Part shown: positions 28,077-37,258 of the stretch, piece after piece
Numbering within the stretch: the first letter of the stretch is position 1
How the letters are laid out: every line of letters starts with the position of its first letter
Assembly: GCF_005116665.1 (NCBI RefSeq)
Contig: NZ_SWCJ01000003.1
Coordinates: 62,001 to 126,000 of the forward strand
Direction: 5' to 3'
Origin: Ferrimonas aestuarii
Lineage (GTDB): Bacteria; Pseudomonadota; Gammaproteobacteria; Enterobacterales; Shewanellaceae
Length of the DNA: 64,000 bases
Notes under the pieces: generated by a model
Database searches by the model: none
What the model saw: only the letters and a program-made list of their open reading frames with translations
What the model was told of the DNA's origin: nothing
Position numbers and translations under genes: made by a program

Positions 28077-28911
28077 GGCTAAGCTCCTCTAGTAAAGATT
28101 GATTGCCAATTTGGCACTGCCACACCAGTTGCATCACCACGTATACGGCGCTGGAGAGACGGTTGAGTCCGGCGACGATATCTTCGCCTAGGGGCGACAA
28201 CTTAAGCGTGTCATCGAGAAACACTGAGGTTGCCTGAAGTTCAAGCTCACGAATCAGGCCACGAAGGTAGTTAAGTTGCCCTACCACCAAGCCGTATTTT
28301 GCATCGGGCAACATATGGTCATGGCCTAGATGTTTCATGGGATTGTGGGACCAGCGATGCAGGGTTTGGGCGTCGAACTCCCCTAATCCCGGCAGTGGCA
28401 ACGGTCGGTTTAGCACCTCAGCCTGAAGCACATCACCAAGATAGGAACGGATGTCGGCCATAAAACTACGCAGTTTGTCCGGCTGGGCCTCCATGGCACA
28501 CTGCACCAGGACGCAATAGCTGATGCAGCTGTCGAGCTTGCCTCTTAAAGCGATGCGAGGGTGAGTTTTTGGCACCAGATGACTGTCGTCTAAGTGAGTC
28601 AATAGGGCTGGCTTTTCAGCAACTTCCGACTCACACAATTGACAAAGATTCTGAGGTCGCTGATTGTCGCTTTTCAGGGCATGCACCTGCTTCAGATGGC
28701 CGGCATCGGTCAGTTCATCCCCTTGGGAGACAAAATGCTGCCCTTTGGGATCTTGCCAGCGAATGCCGATGCTGCGTTCCTGCAGCAGCTGCCGCGCCGA
28801 TGGCGTGAAACGGGTTCCCGGCGGCAAGATGATCTCGCCACCGTATCGCAGTCCAAAGTGCGCTTTCAGATAATCCTCAGTGATGAAGAGTGGCTCTGTT
28901 AGCGGTTTCAT
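28063..28911 (-). CDS. eutT: Cobalamin adenosyltransferase EutT
   Basis: A 282-residue EutT that makes adenosylcobalamin for EutBC from ATP and reduced B12. Colinear with Salmonella Eut[59 protein letters not shown] and [13 protein letters not shown]. The metal motif recorded as HX11CCX2C in Salmonella reads here as a histidine followed by QNLCQLC, so the first of the paired cysteines is a leucine. ATG 28911 lies two bases after the eutQ stop; a TTG at 28923 is inside eutQ and unlikely. Confidence 0.92.
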   Translation of the reverse strand: MKPLTEPLFITEDYLKAHFGLRYGGEIILPPGTRFTPSARQLLQERSIGIRWQDPKGQHFVSQGDELTDAGHLKQVHALKSDNQRPQNLCQLCESEVAEKPALLTHLDDSHLVPKTHPRIALRGKLDSCISYCVLVQCAMEAQPDKLRSFMADIRSYLGDVLQAEVLNRPLPLPGLGEFDAQTLHRWSHNPMKHLGHDHMLPDAKYGLVVGQLNYLRGLIRELELQATSVFLDDTLKLSPLGEDIVAGLNRLSSAVYVVMQLVWQCQIGNQSLLEELSRGAS

Positions 28912-28913
28912 AA

Positions 28914-29582
28914 CTACGCCCAATCAGCTGGGTAGGTGATGTAGACGTAACGCACCCGAGTTGGGGTACCAAACTCCACCGAACTGCCCTTGGGAATAAA
29001 GATCACATCGCCAGGGTTGGCGATGGTGGTGCCTGCCGCCGTTTTCACGTGCAGCTCCCCTTCCAGCACAACATTGACTTCGTCATAGCACAGGGTCCAA
29101 GGGAAAAAGGCGTTTTCCCACCCCATGTAGCCCACGCCCATGTTGCTGCCATCTTCAACGCCCACCACATCGGTAAGACCGATCTGCTTGCCCGGAGCGC
29201 CATCAAACTCCCCTAGGGTGACCGCATTGCCACGAACCAGCAAAATGCCATCGTCGTTGATCTGTCTAGGGGAATCGGGAGCGGCAAAATTGAAATCGGC
29301 CAAGGCCTTGGCGATGAGGGTTTTGATCTGTTCACTGGTGTTGGCATCCACCTCACCTAGGTGGGATTCCACCGCTTGCTGAATGGTGGCTTTGGGGTCA
29401 GTCGCCGGTTTGTATTCGGCTGGTGCCTGAGGCGGGGCGGCATCTCTGATCTCAACCCCTTCGGCTTCCGCTAAATCACGGGCTTCAGGGGTGATAATGC
29501 ACTCGTTTGCGGGCGCCAGAATATAGGTTTGCTGATTTGATTTAGCTTGCCTAATATCTGCGGAAGAGATCAATTTTTTCAT
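28914..29582 (-). CDS. eutQ: EutQ cupin-domain protein
   Basis: A 222-residue EutQ. N-terminal MKKLISSADIRQAK, an alanine/proline linker and a C-terminal cupin (GVEDGSNMGVGYMGWENAFFPW, DEVNVVLEGELHV, PGDVIFIPKGSSVEFGTPT) match the family end to end. In Salmonella, EutQ with EutP has been linked to acetate kinase activity, and EutQ is reported to be needed for compartment assembly. ATG 29582 was chosen because AAAGGA lies upstream and MKKLIS is the conserved start. It follows eutP by 36 bp. Confidence 0.93.
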   Translation of the reverse strand: MKKLISSADIRQAKSNQQTYILAPANECIITPEARDLAEAEGVEIRDAAPPQAPAEYKPATDPKATIQQAVESHLGEVDANTSEQIKTLIAKALADFNFAAPDSPRQINDDGILLVRGNAVTLGEFDGAPGKQIGLTDVVGVEDGSNMGVGYMGWENAFFPWTLCYDEVNVVLEGELHVKTAAGTTIANPGDVIFIPKGSSVEFGTPTRVRYVYITYPADWA

Positions 29583-29618
29583 TACCACAGTCCTTTGAAC
29601 TATATTTACCACCAAAAA

Positions 29619-30086
29619 TTATTTGGGGGCTTGCAGTGATAAAAGGTGTGTTAATAATGCGGATAATGAATCAGAATCAAAAATGGAAACTTCCCAATAG
29701 GGCTCGGGAATATTAGCTTCTCGCATCAGTGATTTTGCCAATTCGATATCTGCATCGTCGACATCAGTTTTACTTATTACGCCCACAATGTTCTTGTTGG
29801 CATAGACGTTTAATAATCCGGGTACCGGAGAAAATCGCTTCGCATTCGCAGGCTGCAAACACACAACCGTTTTCACCATGCTGATGGTCGACAGCAGGGC
29901 ATTATTCCAAGCACGGTTATCAATGAACTCCCCTGGAGTGTCGATAACTCGGCCGCGATAAATATTGGGTGACTGGGTCTTGCCAATATGCACGCTCTGC
30001 TCAACGAGTTTGTCGATCAGCGCCGATTTTCCCGCATCCACTTCGCCCACAAAGGCGACGTTTTTCAATTCAGTTTGAAGACTCAT
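29619..30086 (-). CDS. eutP: EutP P-loop protein
   Basis: A 155-residue EutP/PduV P-loop protein. Walker A (G14 to S21, GEVDAGKS), the DTPGEF segment and the base-specificity motif SKTD are visible. Salmonella EutP has been reported to act as an acetate kinase (acetyl-phosphate to acetate plus ATP), which would complete the pathway from EutD. It starts one base after the eutS stop region (start 30086, eutS stop 30088), so it is coupled to eutS. Complete. Confidence 0.93.
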   Translation of the reverse strand: MSLQTELKNVAFVGEVDAGKSALIDKLVEQSVHIGKTQSPNIYRGRVIDTPGEFIDNRAWNNALLSTISMVKTVVCLQPANAKRFSPVPGLLNVYANKNIVGVISKTDVDDADIELAKSLMREANIPEPYWEVSIFDSDSLSALLTHLLSLQAPK

Positions 30087-30087
30087 G

Positions 30088-30438
30088 CTAGGTCTTTGTC
30101 AGGCTACAGGCGCTGTAGCCTAGAGTGTTGCTAAGCACGTGGAGTACCGCATTTAGCGCCTCTTCCACCGCGGATACCGAACCGGTAATCACCAATGCTC
30201 CAGTAAAGCGATCCAGAAAACCGATGTGTACTGACGCCGCCTTGGTGGCAATGTCACCGGCGATAATGGCGGTCTCCCCTGGGGTCAAAGTCAATATCCC
30301 CATGGCACCGTCAGCCTCCACACCAACACGCTCGCAAAGCTCATCCGTTGGGTTAGCAATAAGGTGGGCAAGGGTGACCTGTTTACCAGGAACAAACTCT
30401 TGGATAATTCGCTCAATATTGCTGTTATCAGGAAGCAT
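30088..30438 (-). CDS. eutS: EutS permuted BMC-domain shell protein
   Basis: A 116-residue EutS/PduU-type shell protein: a circularly permuted single BMC domain that forms a bent hexamer. It is recognised by [38 protein letters not shown] and [17 protein letters not shown]. It is the first gene of the eut operon, as in enterobacteria. ATG 30438 is preceded by AAGAAG. The promoter must lie in the AT-rich 400 bp upstream. Confidence 0.95.
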   Translation of the reverse strand: MLPDNSNIERIIQEFVPGKQVTLAHLIANPTDELCERVGVEADGAMGILTLTPGETAIIAGDIATKAASVHIGFLDRFTGALVITGSVSAVEEALNAVLHVLSNTLGYSACSLTKT

Positions 30439-30804
30439 TGTTACTTCTTAGTGAAGACGATTTTGAAAAACAGTAGCAGCTCAAAATTGACGATTCTTTG
30501 AAGCTCATCACGAATAATTATGTTCTGATTTAATTACATTCACTAGTAATGACATTCACCAAACCATCTACATTTAGCGAAAAAACAAGACAAATTATTA
30601 GCAGAAAGCTGTCAGAACTAAATTAAACTAATATTTACAAAGTTAGTAATTACTTGAAAAGTATACAGTGAATGAAAGTCAATTACCGTACCGTAATTGT
30701 ATAAATTATAAATTCCAATTTGAATGATATTTAGTGAATTTTCTTTCAGTTGGATTTAATGAATTTCATATCGAAATTAGATTCAAATAAAAAACCCAAC
30801 AAAA
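30439..30804. promoter_or_regulatory. AT-rich eut promoter region with repeated GTGAAT/ATTCAC elements
   Basis: A gene-free, AT-rich stretch between the terminator of the dCache/channel-like gene and eutS. It must carry the eut promoter. ACATTCAC occurs twice with a 16-bp period (30536-30543 and 30552-30559). The inverted form GTGAATG occurs at 30668-30674, and related TGAATGAT (30721) and AGTGAATT (30733) lie further out. The spacing suggests an operator for an unknown regulator. I found no sigma-54 -24/-12 element, FNR box or cobalamin riboswitch. Confidence 0.4.
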
Positions 30805-30837
30805 GTTGCCGACTTCAAGCCCAATTGAAGTCGGCAC
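30791..30837 (-). terminator. Intrinsic terminator of the dCache/channel-like gene
   Basis: Read on the minus strand, a 12-bp stem (TGCCGACTTCAA / TTGAAGTCGGCA) is followed by a T-rich tail reaching TTTTTT. It begins four bases after the stop codon and separates this gene from the eut operon, so the two are independently transcribed. Confidence 0.85.
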
Positions 30838-30840
30838 TGG

Positions 30841-32919
30841 TTACCAATAGGTCACTAAGGTCATCACGTACACCACGGCACAGAGCGTAGGCCAGTACCA
30901 CATGACGGTGATCTTATTGCCACCGTAATTGACCATGGCGCTGCTGCCCCGATAGTAGAAGTGAGAGACCACCAACAGTAGTGAAATAACCACATAGAGC
31001 AGAAAATAGAAGTACTCGAAATAGACCACCTCGGCTAAAGCCAGACGCTCTCGAATGCTGTAGTGAGCCAGCAATATGGTAAAGATCAGCGCGGTACAGT
31101 GGTTACGAAACTCCTCCATGGAAGACTCCGACATATTGACCACCGCAGCAAACAGCAAGCTGACGATGACAATCACCGGCAGTAATGTGGTCACAAAGGG
31201 GCTTAGGAAGTAGCGCTCAATACGGATGTTGTAGAACAGCTCAGGAAACTCCCCCTGCCCTTGATACCCAGCCAAGCCAAAATTGCTCTTGTAACTATGG
31301 TCCAGATATCGAAACTCACCGGCAAGCAGCTTCCACTCGTTGAGCATAAGCTCACTGTCCACTCCAGGGTTAAAGCTCGGGGTGAGCTGATCGTAGGACT
31401 CCAGATCCGGTACCAGCACCGTATTGGAATAAAATTTCGTCGGCCACAGGCGAATCCAAACATTTTTGTCATCGAAAGGGTACTTGCTGTAATCAAATGG
31501 TTGGCGCAGCTGGGCTTCAAAATACCAGCCCTTGACCCGGCGGCCATCAGTAGCAAGCCCCTCATAGGCCTCGGTAATCGACGCGCTCACCGCTTCCGGC
31601 ATCAATACGCCCCCTTGTTGATCACCACTGAGTTTCTGCCATACGTAGCCGGTCAAATAGACATTATTCGCCGACTTAAACTCCATCGACTGCACCATGA
31701 TGCCCGTAGGAATAAACACAGGTTCGTCCAGACGCATCGCCTCAGACTGAAAATGATAGGTATCGATGAACGCTTCACGCTCACTGATGTTCGACACCGG
31801 TACCGACCCTTCAACCTCATTGGAATAAAAGTCCATCGCCAGCCACCACACACCAGCGATACCCAGCGCCAACAGCAAAGAAGCCAGTGCGGAAAACTGC
31901 CAACGAATGCTCACCAAACGATAGGAGCGAGTCACCCCTGCAATCAACATCAACAACGACGCCAGTGCCACCGTCAACGTCAGCAGCACTTGGCGACGCA
32001 CATCATTAACGTCCAGCACCAAAGACTCACCGGAGAATACCGTCACCAAGGTCCAATCGGCGTGAGCCACCTTTTCACAGGCGGCGTAACCTTGAGCCCC
32101 CCCTTTTAGGCCATCCAAGCGAAAAAAACGGGTGCCACTCTCCGGCGCAAAGCAGGCAGACAGGGATGCCAAGAAAGCAAAATCGGGATTGTGCAGTAAG
32201 CTGCCTCGAGTCTGGCCTTTTCGAACCAGATCAAAGATCGGATGGGAGATGAGTCGCCCCTCCTTGGAGAACAGCATGCCGTAGCCAGTGGTCTCCACCT
32301 GCATCTTTTTCAGGTCGGTATTGAGGTGCTCCAGAGAGATATCGCTAGGTATCACCGCAATAGGTCGCTCACTCACGGCATCTTTGGTGCCATAAAAGGG
32401 AACCGAGTAGGTGGTGATCACCACATTATTGAGGGGTTCAAAATAGGGTTCCGTCCACATCGGACCTTCAGCCAACGCCCGAGAGTACCAGCTAAACTCG
32501 GCGCCACCGGTATCGTAATCGGTAATGTTAAAATCCCGCTCTATACCAGACAGTCGCTCGAAATAGCGGGAGAAATAGCGCTGCTTGCCATCAAACTCAT
32601 AAGGCACGTAAGTAACATTGAGGGAAGCCAACTGCGGCGTTTGCTGATAATACTGACTCAGCAGTTTTGGCACCTGACGCCGGTCCTCAACCTGAGCCAA
32701 ACGATCGCGAAATTGGTGCACCTGCTGCATCACCAACTCCAGCTTATCCCCGATCTCATCGGCAGTGCTGTCGGTCTTTTCGAGCAACTGCTGCTCTATC
32801 TGGCGCTGATTCTCCGCAAACAGATGCACCAAGTGGGTCACCAATACTCCAGCCCACACTAACCCGGCAATCCCAACGCCAATACAGAGTATGCGCACCA
32901 CTTCACTGACTTTTGACAT
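30841..32919 (-). CDS. dCache sensor fused to a pentameric ligand-gated ion channel-like module
   Basis: A 692-residue membrane protein of unusual architecture. TM1 is at about 9-30. A periplasmic double-Cache domain (35-305) carries FSWYSRALAEGPMWTEPY and VITTYSVPFYG. Two further helices follow (311-330, 342-362). A second periplasmic beta-sandwich (375-568) has GIMVQSMEFKSANNVYLTG and QPFDYSKYPFDDKNVWIRLW, resembling the pro-loop (FPFD) of Cys-loop receptors. Four C-terminal helices complete it (about 571-595, 603-622, 631-655, 668-691). The segment TILLAHYSIRERLALAEVV resembles M2 and the M2-M3 loop of the bacterial channel GLIC. The Cys-loop cysteines are missing, as in bacterial channels. 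A ligand-gated channel with two sensor layers is inferred; a non-conducting sensor is possible. It lies upstream of the eut operon. Confidence 0.65.
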   Translation of the reverse strand: MSKVSEVVRILCIGVGIAGLVWAGVLVTHLVHLFAENQRQIEQQLLEKTDSTADEIGDKLELVMQQVHQFRDRLAQVEDRRQVPKLLSQYYQQTPQLASLNVTYVPYEFDGKQRYFSRYFERLSGIERDFNITDYDTGGAEFSWYSRALAEGPMWTEPYFEPLNNVVITTYSVPFYGTKDAVSERPIAVIPSDISLEHLNTDLKKMQVETTGYGMLFSKEGRLISHPIFDLVRKGQTRGSLLHNPDFAFLASLSACFAPESGTRFFRLDGLKGGAQGYAACEKVAHADWTLVTVFSGESLVLDVNDVRRQVLLTLTVALASLLMLIAGVTRSYRLVSIRWQFSALASLLLALGIAGVWWLAMDFYSNEVEGSVPVSNISEREAFIDTYHFQSEAMRLDEPVFIPTGIMVQSMEFKSANNVYLTGYVWQKLSGDQQGGVLMPEAVSASITEAYEGLATDGRRVKGWYFEAQLRQPFDYSKYPFDDKNVWIRLWPTKFYSNTVLVPDLESYDQLTPSFNPGVDSELMLNEWKLLAGEFRYLDHSYKSNFGLAGYQGQGEFPELFYNIRIERYFLSPFVTTLLPVIVIVSLLFAAVVNMSESSMEEFRNHCTALIFTILLAHYSIRERLALAEVVYFEYFYFLLYVVISLLLVVSHFYYRGSSAMVNYGGNKITVMWYWPTLCAVVYVMTLVTYW

Positions 32920-33174
32920 CCTTGTCTCCCTCCCTGCGACGCCATCACGCTAGCACTGGCGCTGCGGTTCGACCACATCCCGCCCCATCAACAATCATGA
33001 TTTCAGAGATAACCACCAATCAATAGGGAGAAACTCGGACAAACACCGAGACAATTCGATACTTTCCAGAAAGTTACGCGGCAAAGACCATTGAGTAAGC
33101 AAGGGAAATATCAGAAGTACCACAGGATGAGCTGTGATAGGGTAAGCCAACAACAACAATCATAAGGAAACAGG

Positions 33175-34764
33175 ATGTTCAGGTTCCCTAAACTGGCGCT
33201 GACGGCCATAACGTCAGTGGCCCTTAGTCTATCGGCCCACGCCGACGTTACCGATTTTGACAAAAGCCAACTGCATCAACATATCTCAACCTTAGCCTCA
33301 GACCGATTCGAAGGCCGTGGCCCCCTCACCGAAGGAGAGCGACTAAGCGTTGACTACATTGAGCAGCAGTTCAAAGCCATTGGCCTAGAGCCTGGTTACC
33401 ACGGCAGTTATCTGCAAAGTGTGCCCCTTGCCAAGGTCACCGCCGATCAAAACATGAGCTTAAAACTGGGTAACTTGAGCTTCATTAATGGACCTGAATA
33501 CACCGCTCGCAGCAATCACATCACTGACAAGCTGAAACTCAAAGACTCAGAGATGGTGTTCGTTGGCTATGGCATTAATGCCCCTGAGTATGGCTGGAAC
33601 GATTATCAGGGCGTCGACGTTCGCGGCAAGACCGTGGTGATGCTGGTAAACGATCCCGGCTTTGCCACCCAAGATCCCAACCTCTTCAAGGGCAACGCCA
33701 TGACCTACTACGGGCGCTGGACCTACAAATATGAAGAGGCGGGCAAACAGGGGGCTGCGGCCGCCATCATCATCCACAAAACCGATGCCGCCGGTTACCC
33801 ATGGTCGGTGGTGGAAAACTCCAACACCGGCAGCAAATACACCCTAGTGGACGACAACAATAACCTAGGGCAAGTGGACATCATGGCTTGGCTGCACCAA
33901 GACGCCGCCAAGCGACTGTTCAAAAATGCCAAACTGGATTTCTCCAAGCTAAGTGCTGCGGCCGCCAAACCCGGCTTTAAAGCGGTTTCCATGAATCAGC
34001 AAGCCAATCTTGAATTTGCCCAGTACAGCGAACTGGCTGAATCGAAAAATCTGGTTGGCATGATAAAAGGTGCCCATCGTCCCGACGAAGCGGTGGTGAT
34101 TCATGCTCACTGGGATCACCTGGGTAAGCAGGGCGGAGAGGGCCACATCTATAACGGCGCCATCGACAACGCCACAGGCGTTGCCGGCGTACTGGAGCTG
34201 GCTCGAACCCTAAAAGCGATTCATGCCAAAAAACCGTTCGCCCGCAGCATCTACTTCACCAGCTTTACTGCCGAAGAGACCGGAATGATTGGCGCTCAGC
34301 AGTTCGCAGAACAGCCGCCAGTGGCCACCAAAAACATCGCTGCGTTTCTGAATATTGATGGCATGAATGTAGGCGCACCTCTCGATTACGTGCTCAGATA
34401 CGGTAATGATGTCAGTGAGTTGGAACTCTATCTCGATCGCATTGCCAAAGATCAAAACCGCTACGTTAAACCGGATCCTCGCCCGCAAGCGGGACTGTTG
34501 TATCGCAGCGACCACTTTGCCCTGTTCAAGCAGGGTATTCCTGGGCTGCTATTTATGAGCCTGGGCGATAACGACCCAGATTACATTCCAAATCGCTACC
34601 ACAAACCAGCAGACGATTACGATCCAAGCTGGCCACTGGATGGCATGGTTCAAGACCTGCAGTTGATGTCCACCATGGCACAGCAACTGGCCTACGGCGA
34701 TGACTGGCCAAAATGGCTGGAAGACTCTGAATTTAAACAACGCCGTGCCCAAGACGGCCGATAA
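33175..34764 (+). CDS. Exported M28-family zinc aminopeptidase
   Basis: A 529-residue M28 peptidase with a signal peptide (MFRFPKLALTAITSVALSLS, cleavage near AHA). A PA-type insert spans about 115-260. The di-zinc site is visible in order: IHAHWDHLG (His, Asp), GAIDNATG (bridging Asp), TAEETG (catalytic and ligand Glu), NIDGMN (Asp) and YRSDHFALF (His). It should be a periplasmic or secreted aminopeptidase. The ABC exporter permease begins 16 bp downstream, suggesting cotranscription. Complete. Confidence 0.92.
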   Translation: MFRFPKLALTAITSVALSLSAHADVTDFDKSQLHQHISTLASDRFEGRGPLTEGERLSVDYIEQQFKAIGLEPGYHGSYLQSVPLAKVTADQNMSLKLGNLSFINGPEYTARSNHITDKLKLKDSEMVFVGYGINAPEYGWNDYQGVDVRGKTVVMLVNDPGFATQDPNLFKGNAMTYYGRWTYKYEEAGKQGAAAAIIIHKTDAAGYPWSVVENSNTGSKYTLVDDNNNLGQVDIMAWLHQDAAKRLFKNAKLDFSKLSAAAAKPGFKAVSMNQQANLEFAQYSELAESKNLVGMIKGAHRPDEAVVIHAHWDHLGKQGGEGHIYNGAIDNATGVAGVLELARTLKAIHAKKPFARSIYFTSFTAEETGMIGAQQFAEQPPVATKNIAAFLNIDGMNVGAPLDYVLRYGNDVSELELYLDRIAKDQNRYVKPDPRPQAGLLYRSDHFALFKQGIPGLLFMSLGDNDPDYIPNRYHKPADDYDPSWPLDGMVQDLQLMSTMAQQLAYGDDWPKWLEDSEFKQRRAQDGR

Positions 34765-34779
34765 CCCTAAGGAGATCGC

Positions 34780-35601
34780 GTGTCCGCAATCAGCCCCCAT
34801 GGCCTTTGGCTCACCGCCCAATTTGAGCTAAAACGCCTATTCACCACCAAGCGAGGGCTGTTGTGGCTCGCCGCTTTCAGCATTGTCTGGGGCGTGCTGC
34901 TGCGCTACCCGATTCTTGGCGCCAGTAATCTGCTGAGAGAGCCGGCGGTTCAAGAGTTAGTGAACTACCTAAACCCCGCCGGCGAATACAGCCAGTTGTT
35001 TGCATGGGGCTCTCCCGAAATGGCCGCCTATTGGCTGTTTGCACTGCTGCTGTTCCCCATGACCAGTATCGGTATGGCCGCCGATCAGCTTGCCTCCGAT
35101 TTGAGCCGCGGTACCTTACGATTTTTGGTCCTGCGCTGCAGCCGAACCAACCTTCTGTTAGGCCGATTCCTTGGCATGATGCTGGCGCAGCTGTTTATGG
35201 TGCTGGTCTCTCTGCTTGGCGCTCTGATTCTGGCGATGAGCAGTGGTGAAGCTCTGCTGCTTCCCCTTCTCGGCCAGTGCCTGCTGGTGATGCTGAACCT
35301 GTTTGTGGTGCTGCTGCCTTTTACCGCCACCATGGCATTGCTGTCGATTCTGGCTCGCTCGGGTCGCCAAGCGGTGATCCTAGCCACTCTGTTTTGGATT
35401 GTGGCTCCGCTGGCCGTCGGACTGTTGTCCCAACTGTACGCACCGCTAGCGCAACTTAAAATGCTGATTCCCGGCGGACAGATTCTTGAGCAGGTTTCGC
35501 TACTGCCTGCCCAGGCATTAACTCTGAACTGGCTGCCACTGCTGCAAACCTTGATCATGCTGGCCTTAGCCCGCATCGCCCTGCTGAGGACTTCACTATG
35601 A
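34780..35601 (+). CDS. ABC-2 type transporter permease
   Basis: A 273-residue inner-membrane permease with six predicted helices and a large first loop, of the ABC-2 type. The start is GTG 34780 with AAGGAG six bases upstream. Its stop overlaps the ATPase start (ATGA). The substrate is unknown. Segments such as LASDLSRGTLRFLVLRCSR and LLGRFLGMMLAQL are typical of NatB/CcmB-like permeases linked to copper, sodium or peptide export. Placement after an M28 peptidase hints at a peptide-related role. Confidence 0.85.
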   Translation: MSAISPHGLWLTAQFELKRLFTTKRGLLWLAAFSIVWGVLLRYPILGASNLLREPAVQELVNYLNPAGEYSQLFAWGSPEMAAYWLFALLLFPMTSIGMAADQLASDLSRGTLRFLVLRCSRTNLLLGRFLGMMLAQLFMVLVSLLGALILAMSSGEALLLPLLGQCLLVMLNLFVVLLPFTATMALLSILARSGRQAVILATLFWIVAPLAVGLLSQLYAPLAQLKMLIPGGQILEQVSLLPAQALTLNWLPLLQTLIMLALARIALLRTSL

Positions 35602-36491
35602 CCTTGATTACTGCCAAAGGGCTTTGCAAAGATTACGGCTCCACTCGAGCACTGAACAACATCGACTTGATCCTGTCCGGGGACGGTAACATCGCTTTAG
35701 TGGGGCCCAATGGAGCCGGTAAAACCACCCTATTCTCGATTCTGTGTGGCTACCTCACTCCGAGCTCGGGAAGCATCGAAATTTTGGGGCACAAGCCGGG
35801 TTCGGCCGCCCTACATGGCAAGCTCAGCGCCCTGCCTCAGGATGCCCAACTGGATCCGGGCTTTGCCATCGGTACCCAGTTAAAACACCTGTGCGCACTG
35901 CAAGGATTCAGAGGTAAGGCCGCCCTTGAGGAAACCAAGCGCGTGCTGGCGCTGGTGAACTTGAGTGACAGCATCAAACGCCGTCCTAATGAGCTCAGCC
36001 ATGGCATGCACAAACGCCTGACCATCGCCCAAGCGCTTATCGGCGCGCCAGAGCTTATCTTACTTGATGAGCCAACCGCCGGTTTGGATCCGGTCAACGC
36101 TCGAGAGATTCGTCAGTTAATCAGCGATCTAAGTGAACAGTGCCAGTTTGTCATCAGTTCCCATAACCTGGAGGAGCTAGAAAAGCTCTGTTCGCAAGTG
36201 CTCTACATTGAGCAGGGGCGCCTGACCCAACAGCTCACCAGTGACGACCGTGAACACAATGGTTTCCTCGGGTTAACGCTGACCTCGCCCCTTGAAGAAG
36301 GGCATGGCTTGGATCAGCTGTATGGGGTGCTGGGGCTCAGCGTCAAAAGCAAGCTGCAACTGCAATTTCGCTACGACATCAAAAACCATCCGGATTTCGA
36401 CTTGTCACTGCTGCATGCACTAAAGGCTAAAGACATAGGCTATCGCCAACTCAGCCTTGGCCGCAGCCTAGAGGAACGGCTGTTTGATTAG
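35598..36491 (+). CDS. ABC transporter ATP-binding protein
   Basis: A 297-residue ATPase with Walker A GPNGAGKTT (36-44), a Q-loop, signature LSHGMHKRLTIAQAL (degenerate: SHGM instead of SGGQ), Walker B LILLDEPTAGLDP and the H-loop in ISSHNLEE. A C-terminal 90-residue regulatory extension follows. It pairs with the ABC-2 permease directly upstream (4-bp overlap). It faces the convergent PepSY gene 69 bp away; no strong terminator is seen between them. Confidence 0.92.
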   Translation: MTLITAKGLCKDYGSTRALNNIDLILSGDGNIALVGPNGAGKTTLFSILCGYLTPSSGSIEILGHKPGSAALHGKLSALPQDAQLDPGFAIGTQLKHLCALQGFRGKAALEETKRVLALVNLSDSIKRRPNELSHGMHKRLTIAQALIGAPELILLDEPTAGLDPVNAREIRQLISDLSEQCQFVISSHNLEELEKLCSQVLYIEQGRLTQQLTSDDREHNGFLGLTLTSPLEEGHGLDQLYGVLGLSVKSKLQLQFRYDIKNHPDFDLSLLHALKAKDIGYRQLSLGRSLEERLFD

Positions 36492-36559
36492 AGAGCGATT
36501 GTTCGATTAGAGAGTCGTTGCGGATTATGTCAAAGCCCTGCCAGTTCATACTGGTGGGG

Positions 36560-37258
36560 CTATTTCTTCCTCCGGCCCCAAATAACAAAGCCCGTGCAGG
36601 CAATGGCGATGGCCATCAGGGCAACGGCGGTCATCAGCCACTCACCCACCACGCCGAACACTCGGCCACTGTGCAACGCCAACAACAACTGCTCAACACT
36701 GATCCCAGCACCTTCGGCCAATTTAGGCTGATACTCTTGCGCTTGAAACGGCACCAGTGCAGGCATCACTTCAGTCGTAACCGGTTGCATCGGCTGTTCC
36801 AACCACCAATCTTGCTGCCACACTTGACCATTGGCGTCTTTGAGCAGTGGCAAGCCTTGGCGACTGACCCCAGCCAGAACCATGTCGGTGGCCAGTGGTA
36901 TCGAGTCGACCAACTCACCGCTATGAAGCAGTAACCACAAAGAGGCGCCATCAGCCAGCAGCACCTGCTCCTCACCCACCAGCACATTGGCAACCTGTTG
37001 ACTCAGTTCTCCCAGCACGCCTTGGGCACTCACCAAGTGACGATCCACGATCCATAGCTCAACACCGTCAATGGACTGAATTGCCGGCACAGGCACACCA
37101 AGAATCTGATACCAGATTTTCGAAGTGAGTACTGGGGAGTCTAGGCCGATACGATGACTGTGTTGCAGCGCCAGTCCAGTGGTGGCTAACAGCAAAATCC
37201 ATGCACAGACAAAAATGCCAATACGGCTATGCCAACGGGTTAACGTACGGGTTTTCAT
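36560..37258 (-). CDS. PepSY-domain membrane protein
   Basis: A 232-residue protein with an N-terminal helix (WHSRIGIFVCAWILLLATTGLAL), a periplasmic domain and a C-terminal helix (LMTAVALMAIAIACTGFVIWG) followed by RRKK. This is the PepSY-associated TM layout seen in flavin/iron reductases. Histidines H11, H25 and H199 near the membrane could bind heme or be ligands. It overlaps the FMN-binding gene by 4 bp, so the two are likely one electron-transfer unit. The periplasmic acceptor is unknown. Confidence 0.75.
   Translation of the reverse strand: MKTRTLTRWHSRIGIFVCAWILLLATTGLALQHSHRIGLDSPVLTSKIWYQILGVPVPAIQSIDGVELWIVDRHLVSAQGVLGELSQQVANVLVGEEQVLLADGASLWLLLHSGELVDSIPLATDMVLAGVSRQGLPLLKDANGQVWQQDWWLEQPMQPVTTEVMPALVPFQAQEYQPKLAEGAGISVEQLLLALHSGRVFGVVGEWLMTAVALMAIAIACTGFVIWGRRKK

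Noticed and set aside
30681..30700. Repeat ACCGTACCGT near the eut promoter
   Set aside because: It is a short direct repeat, not a palindrome, and too short to interpret.
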